Notes: a model not told the origin generated them from the letters alone. 64,000 bases of DNA from Zanthoxylum bungeanum (GCA_019454045.1 SKCR01033666.1:248001-312000), one strand, 5' to 3'; shown: positions 34,692 through 46,297, counted from the stretch's first letter. Translations and numbers: made by a program.

Positions 34692-35344
34692 TTAAAGGTT
34701 AAGATCCAGATTTATCCGACGCTTCTTACCACGATCATTATCAGACCATTTTATCTTGGAAATGATAGGGTCAATTTGTGGTTCAAAGGCTAAGATTTGG
34801 TCTATTAAATCCTGGGCAGTTCTGGCCGTGAAGAGGAGTTCTTTTAGAGGTTTTGACACAAATCCATTTCTCTGAGCATCATCAAGAAATACACAAAGAA
34901 AATCATAAAATTCATCAGTGTTAAACAGTCCAATCGGTTTCTGGTGTATGTTCAAGTTCACCCAAGATAACACTGTAAAAATTTCCTTCAATGTGCCCAA
35001 GCCACCTGGAAAAGCAATAAAAGCATCAGCATTGTTAATCATTTCCACCAGTCGTTCAGACATACCTGGCACAATAATTTCCTCTCTGTTTTATGGTCCT
35101 ATCAGATTCGCCTCTGCCAGAGATTTTGGGATGATTCCCAAGACTTGACTGCCTCCTTCCTGTACGGTCTTTGAAACGATCCCCATTAGTCCAAGATTGT
35201 CATCGCCATATACTAAGTGCATATTTCTTTCAGCTACAATCGACCCAAATCTTGTGCTGCCGCTACGTATTGTGGCTTAATACCAACATTAGTACCACAA
35301 AACACACAAATATTTTCAACTCGTCTTCTTGAAGTAGCTTCCAT
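34692..35344 (-). pseudogene. LOG: Captured LONELY GUY (LOG)-type cytokinin phosphoribohydrolase, intronless and decayed
   Basis: LOG enzymes release active cytokinin bases from cytokinin riboside 5'-monophosphates. From an ATG at 35344 the minus strand reads EATSRRRVENICVFCGTN, then, after a frameshift near 35246, LVYGDDNLGLMG, GGSQVLGIIPKSL, a TAA at 35092-35094, and a 126-codon frame (34692-35072) with MSERLVEM (Arg of the MHxRK block), DAFIAFPGGLGTLKEIFTV (the PGGxGTxxE signature), HQKPIGLFNTDEFYD and a DPIISKIKW-GKKRRINLDLNL tail. The ~217-codon span is the full length of plant LOG proteins. Plant LOG genes have several introns; none is seen here, pointing to capture from spliced RNA. 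It lies in the sense of the element transcript. It is inactive as read. Confidence 0.88.
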
Positions 35345-35884
35345 TTTTTATGTATTTCTTTCTCAAATCTAAATGCCTTCAAAAGTGCAATGATGAGTTG
35401 AATTTATAGCACCTGAAAAGAGTGAGTAATAATAGCATTAGTATCTTCCAAAGGACGATTATTAGCTAAACAATAAAAGAAATCGTGAAAGGTCAAAAAG
35501 TCTGGATCATGTCGGCGAAAATAAAGATAATAAAAATAGAAAAGTAAATCAAATCAATTATTAAGGCAACTGAATTGTGTACGCAATACGCCACTCGGTT
35601 GGTATAAATTCATTAGGATGCGTCTCAAGAATTCATTCTTTACTCAGCCATCACTTAATGAATTAGATCTCATCTTTGTGATTGCCAAACACCATTCCTC
35701 TTGTCATGTTTTGCCTCAAATGCTCCGTTTGTGCATTTCCCTACAAAAATAACACACAAAATTAAAAATTCTACAACATGTATACATAAAATATGAAAAC
35801 AGAAATTACAGCAAATTGCATGGGTTGCCTCCCTGCTAGCGCTAAATTTTTCGTCTTCAGCCAGACGTGACTGAAATCCATCTG
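35345..35884 (-). other. Spacer between Gag-like ORF and LOG copy
   Basis: The minus strand near 35815-35845 reads AAATTTAGCGCTAGCAGGGAGGC followed by AACCCATG (split here: the phrase gctagc-gggaggcaacccatg), a sequence commonly found just after pol in Athila elements. So the Gag-like ORF seems to be joined directly to the post-pol region by an internal deletion. No gene is seen in the remainder. Confidence 0.5.
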
Positions 35885-37240
35885 TCAATGAGGTTTCAAC
35901 ATCGTTTTGGATGTTCGATTAAAGACAATCTCATGTGCGTTGCTTTTGAAGGATCTCTTCCAACGGTAAGGTGGCAAAAAGAATTTTATCTCATTCAGTG
36001 CTTGTGCCACCTTCTTAAACTTTGTTGCTCCAGTGGTTCCTAAAAAGAAAGAAAGAAAATCATGAGGTCTCGTATGGTGCTTGACTTTGAATGGAAGTTC
36101 CATTCTGTCAAACCTCTGGGTGATGTCTTTGATTTGTACTCCCCAAAACAGTGATGTTTCTCCTGAATGCCTGAGATCTTCCATATGGTCAGTCATTTGC
36201 TCCTCCATTTGTGCATCTTCCTCCGCTTTTTTTTCACAGATATATTTCATAATTTCCCCGTTCAGCTCTTCATATTTCATCTGTGAAATGCATGCTCCAT
36301 AAGTGTCAACCTGAGGATGTAAAGATATGTCTGCTTTTAGGTCTTCATCCTCTGATATGACTGGCTCAGGTAGTTCTTCTTCAAACATTAGTGCAAAGCA
36401 TGCTCCAAGATCTTCATTTTGAGGATTTTCTTCACAAATGCTTTTTTGTATTTCCTCGTTCGACTCTTCATCAAACATCTGTGCAATAAATGTTCCAATA
36501 TCCTCATTTTGAAGATGCAACATTTTATCCTCCCATGTTGGTGCAGTTGGAACGAACAGCTCTACTTCTTGATCTTCGTCAGAGTCCGATGAATAATAAA
36601 AATCAAATTGAGACTTTGTTGGTTCAGGCTCCTGAACTGATACATCCGATTATTGATACTGCTCAACCTCATTCTCTGTTATGATGTCATGATGAATCTC
36701 AGGATATTCGAAGGCTTCTTCAGTAATATTTGAATTTGCTCTGTGAGATATGTGATTCAGGTTATCTGTTAATTGTCTAACTTGATCTGTCATCCTCTGT
36801 ATAGACGCCGCTTGACTCTGAATTTGTGCATCAAATTGAGCTTCACGTTCCTCGAGCCAATCTTTGAGCATGTCAATCAACTGATCTTCCTCTTATGGTT
36901 CTGGTTCTTGATGAAGATCGTATGTGGATGGTGAATAAGATGGAAATTGTGGTTCTGTGAAATATGTTGGTTCTTCCTACCTTGAATGATTCTGATAATT
37001 CTGCCATCCTGAAAGGTAAATGCATTGATTGCTCGGATGGTTACCATCGCATATTTCACATCTCCTCATTGCATTCTGTTGAGCAAATATAGTATTGCTT
37101 GGTTCTGGCATCATGTGATAGTTGTTGGACTGAACAACAGGCCTCAGAAAACCGGAGTGTTTCTCCCTGATTTGGGATGTATCTTCGCCTCGTAAAACTC
37201 GTAATTCTCTTATCACCCAACTAAAATCCATGTCAACCAC
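35885..37240 (-). pseudogene. Gag-like ORF of the LOG retroelement (zinc knuckle, coiled coil, acidic repeats)
   Basis: One frame of 452 codons from MVDMDFSWVIRELRVLR at 37240 to NRTSKTMLKPH at 35885, broken only by three stops (36977-36979 TAG, 36893-36895 TAA, 36650-36652 TAA). In order: a CxxC-HxxxxC zinc motif (CEICDGNHPSNQC, residues ~59-71), a Gln/Glu-rich coiled coil (residues ~125-165), and three ~30-residue acidic modules (NEDIGTFIAQMFDEE, NEDLGACFALMFEEE, DTYGACISQMKYEE). The C-terminal part (KHHTRPHDFLSFFLGTTGA) is not recognised. Position after the primer-binding site and the zinc motif suggest a Gag derivative; it lacks the usual capsid wording. Low stop density suggests it was translated until fairly recently. 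Confidence 0.7.
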
Positions 37241-37338
37241 CTGAAAAATAAAAGAAGGAATTAAAAATTACAGATAAAAAGAAAATTAGATACAAGTAAA
37301 TTAGAAAGCTTCAGAATTAATAACTCAAGAAAAATAAG

Positions 37339-37356
37339 TCCCCGGAAACGGCGCCA
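37339..37356 (-). other. Primer-binding site of the LOG retroelement (tRNA-Asp type)
   Basis: The minus strand reads TGGCGCCGTTTCCGGGGAC seven bases from the LTR end, one mismatch from the usual Athila site TGGCGCCGTTGCCGGGGA. Confidence 0.85.
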
Positions 37357-37362
37357 AAAACT

Positions 37363-39200
37363 TGATCGGCGTAATCACACGAGTATAACGCAAGCGCACG
37401 TATCGTTCAAGTAGTATAAAAATTTAGATCCCACGAGGACTTAATTCCTATTGTTGTTATTAATTATTGATATTATTTATTTACAGGTATCTAATTATAA
37501 GGAGAAGAGAATGATTACTTTTCGTTAGTTGAATGTGGATTTGTTAAACAAATAAATAAATAAAAACACAAAAGAAAATACTAAGGAAAATAACAAAAGA
37601 CACAAATATCTAGGGTCGTGACTCTACACAATATTATTCTAATGATGAATTGATTCTCTTATATATGTGTAATAAATTAGTTTGCTAACCCTGGAACACG
37701 AAGATATGCAAAAGCCTCTTCCGATGGTCAGATGCAAATACCCAAAATAACTCAATTAATCATATTCATATGTTAATCAAGTTACCTGAATTCATTAAAT
37801 TCAAGTTCCAATTATGGCTACCCCCGCCCGACAGGTATATTCCTATCCTGTAAGGAAATCTATTAAAGGGTTATCTATCCTCAAGGAAGAACGTGAGCTA
37901 TTGAATCTAAGGCGGAAACCTAAAATCCCATTTTCCAAGTTCATTTTAAGTTTACCACAACAATCTTATTGGTGGTCAGGAAACAATAAGCATTAAGCTT
38001 AAGATTCAATAAAAAAAAACTAAAGAATTACCCAATATAATTAAATCAATTATTAAGTATGTGAATATTGTGTTTCATCACTTTCCTAGAATAAAAAATA
38101 AAATACTGGGGGTTAGGGGATCCACCTTTACTAATTCTAATTTAGAAATCTCCCTTATTATAATATAGAAATTATCAGTGATATTACCAACCGACCATAC
38201 AGGCGGTATCCTCATTAAGTCAGATTTTCAATTAAGTCCAACCGACCATAAAGGCGGTGTTATTATTTGTCCATAAACCAGCCATATAGGCGGTAATCAT
38301 CTGTCACCTAAAGACCGGCTATATAGGCGGTGTCACATTATGTCAAATAAATAAAACCAGCCATTAAGGCGGTAATCCTTTAATTTAAATTAAAATTTCC
38401 ATATTATAATTCAGGGAGATTGATCTAAACTAAAATAATAAAATCTTCACCCTTCCCCCAACGGAAATCTAACTAGAAAATATAAAAGAAAAGAAAAGAA
38501 AAGAAATTACTACTATTACTGAAAATAAAAATACATAATTTAAATTACAAAAAATAAACAAACAAGATACAATCCTTAAATTCCTTACAAAAACCCAAGG
38601 AAAACATGAGAATTACAAATGAAATGACTTGATATTTTTAAGAAAATCTAAAGGCTTCCACTAATTGCTCCACCAAACATGGCATCAAACATGGCACCAA
38701 TGTTTGGTGGAAGTTTGACAATTTTCATTATTTATTTTATTTTTAAATTTTTTTTACTTTGAAAATGACTTTAATAATCACACATAACATACTTACAGAT
38801 ATTTCATCAATTTCGGTCATGAAATCTTCAGAATTAGAAATTATTTTGTTCTTCAAAGTTGGAGATATTTGAGTCTTCTTTAATCTGGAACTTGAATCAC
38901 CTCAATCCGATATCGGAGTAAAACGTTATGGGCAAAATACGACAGTTGCCAAAGTTAGAATTTCTGAAACTGTACTTCGTTAGACCGCCCTTTCAAGTTT
39001 CCAATCTCCAAAATCAAATGTCAAGTACAATTTTTACCCTTATTTGACCCATATTTCATCCTAAATGATTCCATTAATTCCCAATTTTATTTTATCTGTA
39101 AAATAAACTAAAACACATCAAAACGTTCACAAAACCCGAGAAATTTTACAAGATATTAAGTTAAATGAGTGGAAAATAGTGATATAATTACCACTCATCA
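37363..39200 (-). repeat. 5' LTR of the LOG retroelement
   Basis: 1838 bp, from tgatcggcgtaatcacac to taccactcatca. It is followed by gtagc, the right target copy. It contains the aggcggt motif array at 38185-38375. Confidence 0.92.
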
Positions 39201-39836
39201 GTAGCCCCACCCTTACTATGAAGTGATGCTACTTCAAATTAACAACGCTTCAAGACTGAAACACTCCAGAGTAAGTCCCGAACCAAAAAGAAAGTCTCTG
39301 AGCAACTCCACATCGGAAATTTTTAGAGCACACCAGAAGTATTCCGAACTTGAATTGAAACGCTCCAGAATACTTCGAATTAGTTCAGATTACCTTTCCG
39401 AAGTGACCCAGAACATGCCAAATAATCTGACGTCAACTAAATCTCACTATCCAATATTTATCATGATGCCCCACATATATTTCTATGTCCAATATTTTTT
39501 ATAACGTCACTATACCTTTGTCCGAGATTAGTGGACACTAATAGTAATATGCTGACCTCACCATAAGAAAATAATCAAACATACATACTGACATATCTAA
39601 TGCCACTAATGTTCTAAGGTGCACCATAACATGTGTAAGTCTTGCAGTCTTGCAGACCAACAACCATCTCATCATGGACACCTCAACCTAAAAATTTTAT
39701 ATATAAATAATGGGTTTAAGGAGAAAAGAGGATTTTTTTTCTTTAAAAAAATAAAGGAAAAAAAAAACAAGAATTCTAACAAAAGAAACATTAAAAAACA
39801 CTTGCATAAACGACCAAAAGAGGGAATTAAAAAATA
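39201..39836. other. Unassigned single-copy-looking sequence
   Basis: No coding or repeat signal was recognised in 39201-39827; a purine-rich run lies at 39715-39836. The left TSD of the next element (taaaaaata) occupies 39828-39836. Confidence 0.3.
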
Positions 39837-40531
39837 GGGTTATTTACGTTTCACTACTAAAGTTATGATCAAATAACAATTGGGTACTATGAATATTAAC
39901 ATATTACATTTTACTATTAAACTTATAAAAATTTAACATTTTACTACTTTTCCATCCAAACCGTTAGTTGACCGTTAGTTGACCATGACATCATATTGAC
40001 ATCCTAAGGATAAATGAGTCTTAACACACATTATTATAAATTATAAATATTATAATCAACGGTGGTAATCGTACGGCTGAATATTGGAAATAATGATTTT
40101 TGAGTATATATCTTTTATTATTATACTTTAAAGTTATGAGAATTTAGAGATTGAAGTATTTTTATAAATATTATGAGAATTTTAATTATTAAATTATTTG
40201 GTAAATTAAATTCTTTATTTTATTGGGTTATATGGATAATTTAGAGATTGAAGTATTTTTATAAATGTGATTGTTGGTTGTATTTCTTTTATTGTTATAT
40301 ATAAGATTTAGATATGTTTTTTAAAGGGTATAATTATAATTTTCACTTTTATTTTATTTGGAGGATAAAACAGTATTTTTAAAGGTCAACTGACGGTCAA
40401 CTAACGGTTTGGATGGAAAAGTAGTAAAATGTTAAATTTTTATAAGTTTAGTAGTAAAATGTAATATGTTAATATTCATAGTACCCAATTGTTATTTGAT
40501 CATAACTTTAGTAGTAAAACGTAAATAACCC
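39837..40531. mobile_element. MULE-type MITE with 148-bp terminal inverted repeats
   Basis: A 695-bp element. Its ends 39837-39984 and 40384-40531 are inverted repeats of 148 bp with about three mismatches (gggttatttacgt... and its complement). A perfect 9-bp direct duplication taaaaaata lies at 39828-39836 and 40532-40540. Long TIRs plus a 9-bp TSD are the hallmarks of Mutator-like elements. The ~400-bp interior is AT-rich without coding capacity, so it is non-autonomous. Confidence 0.93.
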
Positions 40532-40540
40532 TAAAAAATA

Positions 40541-41676
40541 TTAACATAACTATTGTTTGCAGGCCCAAAACTGTGAAAGAAGAACACCCAACTTCAAGTC
40601 CAGAACTCAAAGTGGACTTCTGACCAGTTCAAGCCCATCGAACTAAAGGTAACCATCACTCTTTTTAAACACTCTTTTTATCACACACAAGAAGTAATTA
40701 ATATATTGGTTAGTTCTATTAATCCCTTTTAATTTAGTTTCATTAATTGATTTTAATAATCAAAATAAATGCAAAATATATGGTATAAGTAATCATGGTG
40801 TCCAAATTCCAAACTACTCTTTGAGTGGTCGGTACCTCTTAGGGGTGTAATCGATCGAGTGAAGTTGTGTGGCAGTAAATATATTCAGATCTGGCTCGGA
40901 TCCCTACAGATGGTAAATATATTTAGATTTGGTCCGAAATTCGGATTTGGAAAATCCAAATCCGAAAAAATTCGGATCCTCATTAAAAAAATGCATATCC
41001 GAGTATACATTTTAAAAATACATACGGATTCGAATCCGAATGTAAAATAATAAAAATTATTTTTATTTATGATTTTATTATCATTTTATACTTGGATTTA
41101 AATTATTTTGGATGGATTTTAAATTGTAAATGTTATTTTATATGTTAAATTGTTATTATTTAGTTAGAAATATTATTTTATTTTATTTTATGTAGTTAAA
41201 ATTAAGTACTTTTAAAATAAAAATCTGGAAATCTGCATAAAAAGTATCCTTATACATCTGAATCCATAAAATGAAATGCGGATTCGGATCCGCATTTTGC
41301 CATCCTTAGTGGTGGCTAGTACTTTTGTGAGCTCGAGTTTAACTTGTTAAGAAAATATTCTGATCGAGCTCAAATTTAAAAATTCAATTTTTGGACTTTC
41401 TAATTTAATTCTTCAAATTTTAAATAAATTTCATACAAAATTCAAATATTTGTGCCACACACATATTATAATAATCAAATCGAGTCGTGTCTATACAATT
41501 CGAGTCGAGATAATTTTGAATAGTATTCACGAGTAAAAACAACTAATTCGATCTTTAGTGAATTAATCTTATTTAATAATCGAATTATTGTTTTTAAATT
41601 CGAGTATCTTATTTATTAAATGAATTGATCTCGAACCAAGCAAAATACGAGTCGAGCTGTTCACGAAGAACTCAGA
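40541..41676. other. Intergenic sequence with decayed hAT-like pieces
   Basis: No gene is seen. Between 40836 and 41310 there are repeated aaatccgaa/ggatccg phrases and terminal-looking ttaggggtg and ttttgccatcctta sequences, suggesting degenerate hAT MITE fragments. No matching target duplication was found. Confidence 0.35.
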
Positions 41677-42662
41677 TAATTTCCAATGAAAATTGATCCT
41701 CTCACCTCCCCTGACAAATTCCCCCCCTCTGGCCCCACCTTGTCTCCCCTACAAATTATATTTTTACCCTCTTCTTCAAAATCAATTATATATATGTATA
41801 TGTATTAATATATAAATTAAATATTTATTTTATTTTATTAATTAAATATTTTAATTTTATAAATTAATATTTTAATTTTTTTAAATTTATATTTTTTACT
41901 CTTTATATATCTATTCTTTTTTATTTATTTAATAAATATTATAAATTTCTTATTTATTTTATTTTATTTATTCATTTTAATTTTTTTCATTTAATAAATA
42001 TTTTTTATATTTATATTTTTTGATAGCCTATTCGTTTAATAAATCTCATATATTTTTTATACATTTTTTTTTATTTTGAAAGTAGAGAAATTTGTTTTAT
42101 TAAAGATTGTGTAACTCATTATAGGATTCATAATCAATTATGGTACGAAGTATTGGGTATACCACCAAGTGCGACAGAATGAGACTTTGAACGCAACATA
42201 GATTAGAATTTTTGTTTTTATATTTTAAGTGTAACTTTTTATATTATTAATTGTACTATTCTTTTAAAATATATTTTTTCTAAAATACATGAGAATATTT
42301 TTATTATACAAAAGTAGTGTTAAAAAAATTAATAAAGATTCACAAAAATTAAATGAATAAATGAACATTAAATAAATAATAATAAATATAAAATTTATAA
42401 TATTTATTAAACAAATAAAAATGAATAAATATATAAAGAGTAAAAAATATAAATTTAGAAAAAAAAAATTATAAAATAAAAATATTTAATTAATAAAATA
42501 AAATAAGTATATTGTTATTTTTAAATTAATAATATAGAGAGAGATTTGGGGATGGGAGATTTGTATTAAAGAATGAGATATTTTTGGAATTTGAGAGAGG
42601 TGTGACATGATAAGCATGTGTCAGAGGGGTGGGAGGATAAATGCTCTTTCCAATCCTTATAG
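41677..42662. repeat. Long AT-rich inverted repeat, probable MITE
   Basis: Left arm (about 41677-42000) and right arm (about 42345-42662) are inverted copies: cctctcacctcccctgaca pairs with tgtcagaggggtgggagg, and tttttactctttatatat with atatataaagagtaaaaa in the same order. The arms are 300 bases or more, diverged, with a central AT-rich loop. Exact ends and TSD could not be fixed. Confidence 0.65.
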
Positions 42663-43183
42663 CTCCATACCTCATCCTTAAAGTCGATAGTTCAAGTCAT
42701 CTTGTGTTCAGAAGTTTATTTCATAAAATAGATTTCTGAACTTCCAAAATATAACTGCATTCTAATGTAATTTAAATTAAAATAACTCATTACGTTGGGT
42801 CGAGTTATACGAGTTGTGCAAATCGAGTGCTTGGATTTTTTCCAACCGCACTGTTTGGGTTGAGTCTCAATTCGACTCATGCACATCCTAATCACAAACC
42901 GACGACGTTTTAGAAATGGGTGGAAATGTAATATTCATCAAAGAAAGGACAAAGTACAACATTTTAAAGGAGGGAAAGACACACGGCACTTTCTTTTCGA
43001 GTCCCTTTGTCTCTTCGCTCTCACAAGTACTTTTTAAACAGTGCTGTTTAAGATAAAAAGAAAAAAAATCAGCGAAGCTAAATTAAAACTTTGGTAGAAA
43101 AATCTCTTTATTTCTGAGTCATTTTTTGCATGCTCTCATAACTCGTTGGCATAACTCACTGACGACTCGGCCGAGTCAAAATC
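42663..43183 (+). promoter_or_regulatory. Upstream region of the bHLH gene
   Basis: The sequence upstream of the ATG at 43184 is unlike the flanking elements from about 42900 on and becomes CT-rich (tctcttcgctctcac at 43010-43025), as plant 5' leaders often are. No single clear TATA box could be chosen. Text at 42795-42890 (gggtcgagttatacgagttg) looks like hAT-MITE sequence. Confidence 0.35.
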
Positions 43184-45753
43184 ATGTCGAACAACTTCAA
43201 CGACGCCTCCTCGACCGACGATTTCTTCGAACAAATCCTCGGAATTCGTAATTTCGGTTCAGCCGAGTCCGGCTTGACGGCTGGCGATGGAGGCTTGGCG
43301 TCAGGCTCGCCGATGATGCTGCAGCTCAGCTCCGGAGACGGCTCCGGCCACGTCTCAGCGTTCGGAGGCGGAGTAAGGAGCGGGTTTCATGGACAGGTGT
43401 TTCCGTTAGGGTTGTGCTTGGAGCAAGGTAAAGGAGGGTTTTTGAAACCTGAGGAAGCCTCTGGAATAAAAAATGTAAGATGAAGTTTTATTTTTATAAA
43501 AAATAAATTATATAAACTTATTAGTAATTTGTTTGTATAAAGCTTGGTTGACTAGATTAGTGGAGGAATTATGTTCCTTTTCGAGTTATTAATAGTGATT
43601 GATTCACTGGTTGCATTATTAATTTCTTTCATTTTCTTTTGGCATCCTTTAAATCTTAGGTGAAACTTGCGTGTTCTGCAAGGAGATTAGTGTGTGTGTG
43701 TTTTTCTTGCTTTTGGGGTTTTTTTTTTTTAAGGGATATTATCATTTTTCCAACGGAGCTTATGTATGGAAAAACCCCGAAAACTTTAAAGTTCGAATTA
43801 TACCCAAAAAGGTAAATTTCATTGAAGCAATGCAGAAACCTCAACGAGAGTCCTGATCTGTTATATTGCAAACTTATAATTTGGTGGTAATAAAGGGTTT
43901 TAAGTCTTTTAATTCATCTTGGCAGGGAGAGAGGCCACATGAATGTGATGAATTTCATTCTAATAATTGGACACACATTAGATCCTCCTCTTTTGACAAG
44001 TTTTTATTTCCACAAGCTTCATAAGTATTATTGCTCTCTGTCATGTTATCCAGTTTCTAATAGTTTCTAAGTTATATAGATGAGATTATTATGTTATCTA
44101 GTTTCTAAATTTTATAGATGAGAATATTGTTATAACTATATAGACGTCATCAATGTAATACTCTAAAGGCTACATTCCAACATTGCACTCTTTCTTTCCC
44201 TGCGTATTGATGAGACTATTTACCATCCTTTTGCAGGTTTTTCATGGTCAACCACTGCCCTCACCTGTTCCTGCAGGTCCACATCCACCAGCAATGCGCC
44301 CTAGGGTGCGGGCTAGGAGAGGACAGGCCACAGATCCACACAGCATTGCTGAACGGGTAATTCTTCTGTGATATACCAATAGAACTGTAAATTACTCGCT
44401 GAACATTGATGTGGCTGTCAATTTCTGATTCTGTAAATGGTTGTATGCATTATAACTATGGAGATAGGAAATTAGGAATAGAGTTTGGTAGATTAATGCC
44501 TTTCCGTGACAAATAAAGCCTGGTAGTATGTGAAACTCATATAAGTTTCGTGCTTGATTGAGGTTGTCATATAGAAGGATGAAGTCGTTAGTCATAATGT
44601 TGTGACATCTCATTTCTAATGTTATGCACTTTGGAGCTCTATTTTTAAATCTACAATCGCAAACAATTTCTCTTTCTGATTCAGCTGCGAAGAGAAAGAA
44701 TAGCTGAAAGAATCAGGGCATTGCAGGAGCTGGTTCCTAGTGTCAACAAGGTAAGTGTATCTTCTCTATATCTGGTTCTGTTTCCTACTTTTTTTGGCTC
44801 AAGAAATTCTGCATTTTGTATCTTATATTGGAACTCGATCCTGTTGAAGCTTGAACAATGAAAATTGTGAAAAAGAAAAAGGAGCAAATAAATGATTAAT
44901 GTCAGAGTTCAAAAAAGCTTTCCTATTTGTTTGGTCAGTGATATAAAGTTGTTCCCATTGCTCAAGAGTGCATGTGACTCACACTAAACTATTTTACAGT
45001 GGCCCACTTCCTGACGTTGAAAGTGGTTTTTTTGTATCCTTCAAGCAACTGTTTACAGACCTTGCCTTTTCAGAACAATTAGTTAACCGTGTCCAAGAAA
45101 TGTCATTTGGTTCTTGTTTTTCATGTCATGCATAAACATCATATTTTTGCTCTTCAAAATACTGAAAATGTAAGCTGTTTTGATACAGAAACTCTTCATA
45201 ATTAACACTAACATGTGTTTTCATTTGTGTAGAGTGATCGAGCAGCCATGCTTGATGAAATAGTGGATTATGTGAAGTTTCTGAGACTCCAAGTTAAGGT
45301 AAAATAATCCTGTTTTCCTCTCAGGTTCAGTAGTTCATGAACACATCTGTATTATTTCAATGGACAAGTTGAGAAGTCCTCCATCTTTGTTCATATATTG
45401 TTGCCCCCTTTAATTAGGTTCAATCATTGACAATAGAACCTCTTTGCTGTGCGTCACACTATGAAGTTGGGCTTCTCGAAATGATACGCCTTACATATGC
45501 AACAGTAGTAGTCTTGTCCATACTCCATAGGAGTGTGTTCCCCCTTCTCAAGCAAGTTGGATAAATGTGAACACCAATGGCTTTGTTTTGTATTCCTCCT
45601 CCTTTTACTAATATTTTATCCATCAATTTGACAGGTTTTGAGCATGAGTAGATTAGGCGGAGCTGGTGCTGTGGCTCCACTTGTAACAGACATCCCACTA
45701 TCATCAGTTGAGGTATTAAACAAACAATTCTACATTGTGGATCTCACACACAC

Positions 45754-45789
<36 letters not shown>

Positions 45790-46065
45790 GTACAATTAGT
45801 CAGACTGAGGTTTCTCTTTGCACTTCAGGATGAATCCGGTGGTGAAGGGGGAAGAAACCTACCAGCCTGGGAGAAATGGTCAAATGACGGCACTGAGAGA
45901 CAGGTAGCTAACCTCATGGAAGAAAATGTGGGAGCCGCCATGCAGTTTCTTCAATCAAAGGCTCTTTGCATAATGCCGATATCACTGGCCACGGCAATTT
46001 ATCATTCACAGCCACCGCCGGAACCCTCTAATCTTGTGAAGCCCAAGACTATTCCTCCTCCATAG
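43184..46065 (+). CDS. UNE12: bHLH transcription factor, UNE12/bHLH7-like, six exons
   Basis: Nuclear DNA-binding regulator of the UNE12/bHLH7/LRL group. Exons 43184-43474, 44237-44356, 44685-44750, 45233-45298, 45635-45712, 45829-46065, all phase 0 with GT/AG introns, give 285 residues. N-terminus: [20 protein letters not shown], then [12 protein letters not shown] and [20 protein letters not shown]. bHLH at ~residues 125-180: [58 protein letters not shown]; the His-Glu-Arg basic residues expected for E/G-box binding are present. C-terminus: [56 protein letters not shown]. Slightly shorter than Arabidopsis UNE12 because a ~15-residue segment is absent at the exon 1/2 junction. It looks intact and is the only convincing host gene here. 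UNE12 versus bHLH7 orthology is not resolved. Confidence 0.95.
45743..45788. repeat. (CA)n/(TA)n microsatellite in bHLH intron 5
   Basis: cacacacacatatatacata followed by an uninterrupted (ta) run lies inside the last intron, about 40 bases before the acceptor. Confidence 0.9.
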
Positions 46066-46297
46066 ACTTTAGAAAAGGGTACTCATCCCATGGTCCCATC
46101 CATAGCTCACTAAGAGTCCCACAATGTATTTGTAAGTTGTTCGCTCTGCTTCAAATTGCAATCAAAGTCAGATGCCATGGCAAGGTTGTAGCTTTTGTCA
46201 AAATAGGGTTCGCAGAAAATCCTGATCAGGATTCATGATGATTTCTTCTTGAATAAAAATTCCGGCCTGGATTAAATCGTCCCAATGGATGAAAAAA
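46066..46297 (+). promoter_or_regulatory. 3' UTR of the bHLH gene with a possible polyadenylation signal
   Basis: AATAAA at 46252-46257 lies about 190 bases after the stop codon, a reasonable plant 3' UTR length. No other gene is seen. Confidence 0.4.

Larger units (their letters stand above)
31479..39200 (-). mobile_element. Non-autonomous Athila-like LTR element carrying a LOG gene copy
   Basis: A 7,722-bp element in minus orientation. LTRs are 31479-33359 (3') and 37363-39200 (5'), starting TGATGAG/TGATGAG-like and ending GATCA in element sense. Flanks are atagc and gtagc (4 of 5 bases alike). A GTCCCCGGAAACGGCGCCA complement next to the 5' LTR is the tRNA-Asp-type primer-binding site of Athila. 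The ~4-kb interior has a Gag-like ORF with three stops, no protease, RT or integrase, and a LOG pseudogene where Athila elements often hold an env-like ORF. LTRs differ by roughly 5-7% by eye, so the insertion is not recent. It must have used proteins supplied in trans. Confidence 0.9.

Noticed and set aside
34692..35344. A native LOG gene locus
   Set aside because: It has no introns, has a frameshift and a stop, and sits between matched LTRs in the element's transcriptional sense.
40837..42890. A single large hAT element with ends ttaggggtgtaatcgatcg and its partner at cgactcatgcacatcctaa
   Set aside because: The ends look hAT-like, but no 8-bp duplication was found and the inverted repeat at 41677-42662 is a separate structure.
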